Shown here one piece after another: positions 6,897 to 8,061 of a stretch of DNA of 8,061 bases (positions within the stretch are counted from its first letter, which is position 1; every line of letters starts with the position of its first letter). The notes under the pieces are model-generated. The model was not told where the DNA came from. It worked only from the letters and a program-made list of their open reading frames with translations, and did not search any database. This stretch comes from Sphingobacteriaceae bacterium (lineage in GTDB: Bacteria > Bacteroidota > Bacteroidia > Sphingobacteriales > Sphingobacteriaceae): NCBI GenBank assembly GCA_025450155.1, contig JANWIB010000067.1:1-8061 (forward strand), written 5' to 3'. The translations under genes were made by a program, and so were the position numbers.

Positions 6897-7274
6897 TTAT
6901 TTCGCCTCTTTTTTAAGCTCACGCTCAATTTCTTCCATGAAAATAACATCAATAGCTTCTTCAACACTAGGAACTATTGTAAACACGTTTTCTAATTGGG
7001 AAATGGTGATCAACCTATTTATTCCCTCATTTATTCCGGTAAGAATAAAACTACCTTCCGAATTTTTGCAGACCCTGTGCCCTACTAATAAACTACTTAA
7101 GCCAGACGAATCGGAATACTTTACATTAGAAAGGTCTAAAATCATATTTTTCTGACCCTCTGTGTTGATTAGAATAAGTTCTGATTTAAGCTGTGGTGAG
7201 ATGAGGCTATTTAATTTCGTCTCATGAAGCTTAATTAAAACATATTTTTCATGTTTGTCTACCGAAAATTTCAT
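6897..7274 (-). CDS. STAS-domain protein, anti-sigma factor antagonist-like
   Basis: A single STAS domain of 125 residues in the SpoIIAA/RsbV style. Such proteins bind an anti-sigma kinase when unphosphorylated and are released when a conserved serine is phosphorylated. The key motif DSSGLSSLL is at 55-63, preceded by the strand and loop MILDLSNVKYS; the phosphorylatable residue is S56 or S57. The last 20 or so residues (FMEEIERELKKEAK) form a charged helix. The start is the ATG at 7272-7274, giving MKFSVDKHEKYVLIKL. Its leader is rich in A and C with little structure. It is followed after 15 bases by rnz. No anti-sigma kinase, PP2C phosphatase or sigma factor lies in the window, so the partner is unknown and the regulatory role is inferred from the family. 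Confidence 0.88.
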   Translation of the reverse strand: MKFSVDKHEKYVLIKLHETKLNSLISPQLKSELILINTEGQKNMILDLSNVKYSDSSGLSSLLVGHRVCKNSEGSFILTGINEGINRLITISQLENVFTIVPSVEEAIDVIFMEEIERELKKEAK

Positions 7275-7310
7275 AGTAAGGTTGTTTTTGTAGTTGTGGT
7301 TCTTAATCTT

Positions 7311-7325
7311 CTAATACAATATTAG
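7311..7325. promoter_or_regulatory. Short perfect dyad upstream of the STAS-rnz operon
   Basis: CTAATA (7311-7316) and TATTAG (7320-7325) form a perfect six-base inverted repeat around CAA. It lies 36 bases before the STAS start and overlaps a weak -7-like octamer, TAATATTG on the minus strand (complement at 7318-7325, one mismatch to TAnnTTTG). It could be an operator or part of the promoter. It has no following T-run on either strand, so it does not look like a terminator for purC. In AT-rich DNA a dyad this short may arise by chance. Confidence 0.25.
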
Positions 7326-7343
7326 GAATTATATTTAATAAAT

Positions 7344-8061
7344 TTAAAATAAACGATCCAAACTTGTAAGAATATTATTTTTTATCCGGTCTAAATTATC
7401 CCCGGTTTCTATTCGTCTAAATTTTTCACCTGTAATTTGTTCATACAATTCAATGTATCGCTCTGAAATTGACTGAACTAGTTCTGGCTTCATTTCGGGA
7501 ACTTTTTGGCCTTCTTTTCCTTCGAAGCCATTCTCAATAAGCCACTTTCTAACAAATTCTTTAGACAACTGACGCTGAGGCTCTCCTTTATGCTGTAATT
7601 CTTCGTATCCTTCTTTATAAAAATATCTGGAAGAATCAGGGGTATGAATCTCATCAATCAAAAGAGTTTTGTCATCAACTTTACCAAATTCGTATTTTGT
7701 ATCTACCAAAATTAAGCCTTGTTTCGCTGCCATTTCTGAACCTCTTTTATATAGTTTCCGGGTATATTCTTCCAGTTTTATATAATCTTCTTCGGATACT
7801 ATTTTACATCGCAGTATTTCTTCCCGCGATATGTCTTCATCATGCCCCACTGACGCTTTCGTTGTTGGTGTAATAATAGGATTCGGCAGTTTATCGTTTT
7901 CTTTTAATCCTTCTGGTAGTTTTACACCACAAACTTCACGCTTCCCTCCTTTATATTCCCGCCAGGCGTGTCCGGCAAGATACCCTCTAATAACCATCTC
8001 AACCTTAAAAGGTTTACATATTTTCCCAATTGTTACTGAAGGATCTGGGACATCTATTACC
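7344..8061 (-). CDS. purC: SAICAR synthetase, N-terminus beyond window end
   Basis: Phosphoribosylaminoimidazole-succinocarboxamide synthase joins aspartate to CAIR using ATP, a step of purine synthesis in the cytoplasm. About 238 residues are present. The frame does not begin at the first visible ATG (7997): it continues without a stop to the window edge with VIDVPDPSVTIGKICKPFKV, conserved family sequence. Typical Bacteroidota enzymes are about 300-315 residues, so roughly 65-75 are missing. Visible motifs include RGYLAGHAWREY, LPNPIITPTTKA followed by GHDEDIS, and the signature pair LVDTKYEFG and IDEIHTPDSSRYF. The C-terminal part (about the last 80 residues) is the long helical end of the larger, eukaryote- and Bacteroidota-type enzyme. 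The stop is TAA at 7344-7346. The 69-base gap to the STAS gene and the dyad within it suggest that gene may have its own promoter. Confidence 0.95.
   Translation of the reverse strand, partial: VIDVPDPSVTIGKICKPFKVEMVIRGYLAGHAWREYKGGKREVCGVKLPEGLKENDKLPNPIITPTTKASVGHDEDISREEILRCKIVSEEDYIKLEEYTRKLYKRGSEMAAKQGLILVDTKYEFGKVDDKTLLIDEIHTPDSSRYFYKEGYEELQHKGEPQRQLSKEFVRKWLIENGFEGKEGQKVPEMKPELVQSISERYIELYEQITGEKFRRIETGDNLDRIKNNILTSLDRLF

Noticed and set aside
7344..7997. purC as a complete 217-residue gene starting at 7997
   Set aside because: The frame continues to the window edge with conserved PurC sequence; the ATG at 7997 is an internal methionine.
1..8061. CRISPR array, insertion sequence, prophage, tRNA or rRNA
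   Set aside because: No regular repeats, transposase or phage genes, or recognisable RNA gene sequences were seen on either strand.

Overview
The window reads as a compact stretch of a Bacteroidota chromosome, most likely from the order Cytophagales (perhaps a Hymenobacteraceae-like genome). This is inferred from gene content, not from any search. The supporting signs are an OstA/LptD-type outer-membrane protein of Bacteroidota architecture, a solitary MCE protein ending in the lineage-typical NPKRY…HFSVFG tail, a STAS protein next to RNase Z, almost no Shine-Dalgarno sequences, and -7 boxes of the TAnnTTTG kind. Gene density is very high: neighbouring genes are 1 to about 70 bases apart. I see no mobile element, CRISPR array, tRNA or rRNA.

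Layout. 1-142 (+) holds the last codons of an unidentified gene, followed by a good hairpin terminator (166-191). 223-4074 (-) is an operon of lptD-like and cinA, transcribed lptD first. Its cinA reading frame is cut by an in-frame TGA inside the most conserved motif of the C-terminal domain, yet the remaining 59 codons are intact. 4075-4127 is a short divergent control region. 4128-5968 (+) is an operon of a secreted N-acetylmuramoyl-L-alanine amidase and an MlaD-like MCE protein. Its stop lies one base from that of rnz, which runs toward it. 5970-7274 (-) is a STAS-domain anti-sigma-antagonist gene followed by rnz (tRNA 3' processing). 7344-8061 (-) is purC (purine synthesis), whose N-terminus lies beyond the window.

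How the genes fit together. The centre is an envelope cluster: LPS delivery to the outer membrane (LptD-like), peptidoglycan cleavage (amidase) and lipid transport between membranes (MCE). The lptD and amidase operons share one small divergent promoter region, so they may be co-regulated. The flanks are housekeeping functions: NAD/pyridine-nucleotide salvage (CinA), a signalling STAS switch, tRNA maturation and purine synthesis.

I did not find a convincing undescribed system. The observation most worth checking is the GGA-to-TGA change in cinA. The two lone cysteines of the LptD-like protein and the interlocked divergent promoter region are next.
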